Below, one piece after another: positions 5,985 through 6,066 of a stretch of DNA of 6,066 nt. The stretch covers positions 1 to 6,066 of the forward strand of contig JAKAHL010000138.1 of the NCBI GenBank assembly GCA_021815005.1, given 5' to 3'. Position 1 is the stretch's first letter; every line of letters starts with the position of its first letter. Position numbers and translations under genes: made by a program. Source of the stretch: Chloroflexota bacterium. GTDB lineage: Bacteria > Chloroflexota > Limnocylindria > Limnocylindrales > CSP1-4. The notes under the pieces are model-generated. The model saw nothing but the letters and a program-made list of their open reading frames with translations. It was not told where the DNA came from and made no database searches.

Positions 5985-6066
5985 ATGTCCACGCCGTCGC
6001 GCTCCCCGCGCGCCCCGCGCACGCGATCCGCCTTTGCGGCGGCCTTCCTGTCGCTGGTATTTCCCG
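5985..6066 (+). CDS. N-terminus of a probable membrane protein (possibly LCP/LytR-CpsA-Psr family), cut by window edge
   Basis: Twenty-seven complete codons are visible. The product begins MSTPSRSPRAPRTR, a Ser/Pro/Arg-rich cytosolic-looking leader with net positive charge. It continues SAFAAAFLSLVFP, the start of a hydrophobic segment, and ends at the window edge. A basic, proline-rich start followed by 'aAFLSlvFPG' is reminiscent of multi-membrane-spanning starts in some LCP-family cell-envelope proteins of Chloroflexota and Actinobacteria. That is recollection of a short motif, not a domain match, so the function is open. The coding call is supported by an ATG placed just after a good -10 hexamer, in the expected divergent orientation to ileS, with no stop to the edge. 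Translation is probably leaderless. Confidence 0.55.
   Translation, partial: MSTPSRSPRAPRTRSAFAAAFLSLVFP

Noticed and set aside
1..6066. Search for CRISPR repeats, tRNA genes, insertion sequences and phage or toxin-antitoxin genes
   Set aside because: No repeated units, cloverleaf-like segments, transposase motifs or terminal inverted repeats were noticed by eye. Nearly all sequence is explained by the six genes.

Overview
The window is very GC-rich bacterial DNA, dense with genes. I recognise five housekeeping genes on the minus strand and the start of a divergent gene at the right edge. Reading in the direction of transcription (right to left) the cluster is ileS, lspA, an rluD-type pseudouridine synthase gene, gmk and the first 54 codons of priA. 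The junctions are very tight: TGATG at ileS/lspA, an 8-nt overlap at lspA/rluD, ATGA at rluD/gmk and a 14-nt gap at gmk/priA. This looks like one translationally coupled transcription unit.

I infer the host from protein character only. The eukaryote-like type 2 IleRS with an unusual signature motif, the Gmk P-loop reading GKDT, and the high GC suggest a Chloroflexota lineage, perhaps Limnocylindria-like. A high-GC actinobacterium is the main alternative. No 16S rRNA or other marker is present to decide this.

Layout: 1-164 is the priA 5' end; 179-808 gmk; 805-1887 rluD; 1880-2494 lspA; 2494-5808 ileS. Positions 5809-5984 form the only real intergenic region, a divergent promoter region with a -10-like hexamer in each direction and a small imperfect dyad around the ileS-side hexamer. 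From 5985 to the right edge is the N-terminus of a plus-strand gene, probably a membrane protein and possibly LCP family, apparently expressed from a leaderless transcript. I saw no tRNA, rRNA, CRISPR, insertion sequence or long repeat.

The genes do not form one pathway. They share a link to growth: isoleucyl-tRNA charging (ileS), lipoprotein signal-peptide removal (lspA), 23S rRNA pseudouridylation (rluD), GMP to GDP conversion (gmk) and replication restart (priA). Pairs such as lspA with an RluA-family gene, and gmk near priA, are familiar in bacteria.

I found no new multi-gene system. The most interesting signal is in the IleRS active site. The class I HIGH motif (HxGH) is replaced by GVHH, the first/third-position swap reported for mupirocin hyper-resistant IleRS2 enzymes. 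The KMSKS loop is also altered, to PMHKS, and there is an apparent insertion of about 46 residues after the WMDW segment. Other points of note are a P-loop Asp in Gmk where Ser/Thr is expected, and an acidic N-terminal extension on LspA.
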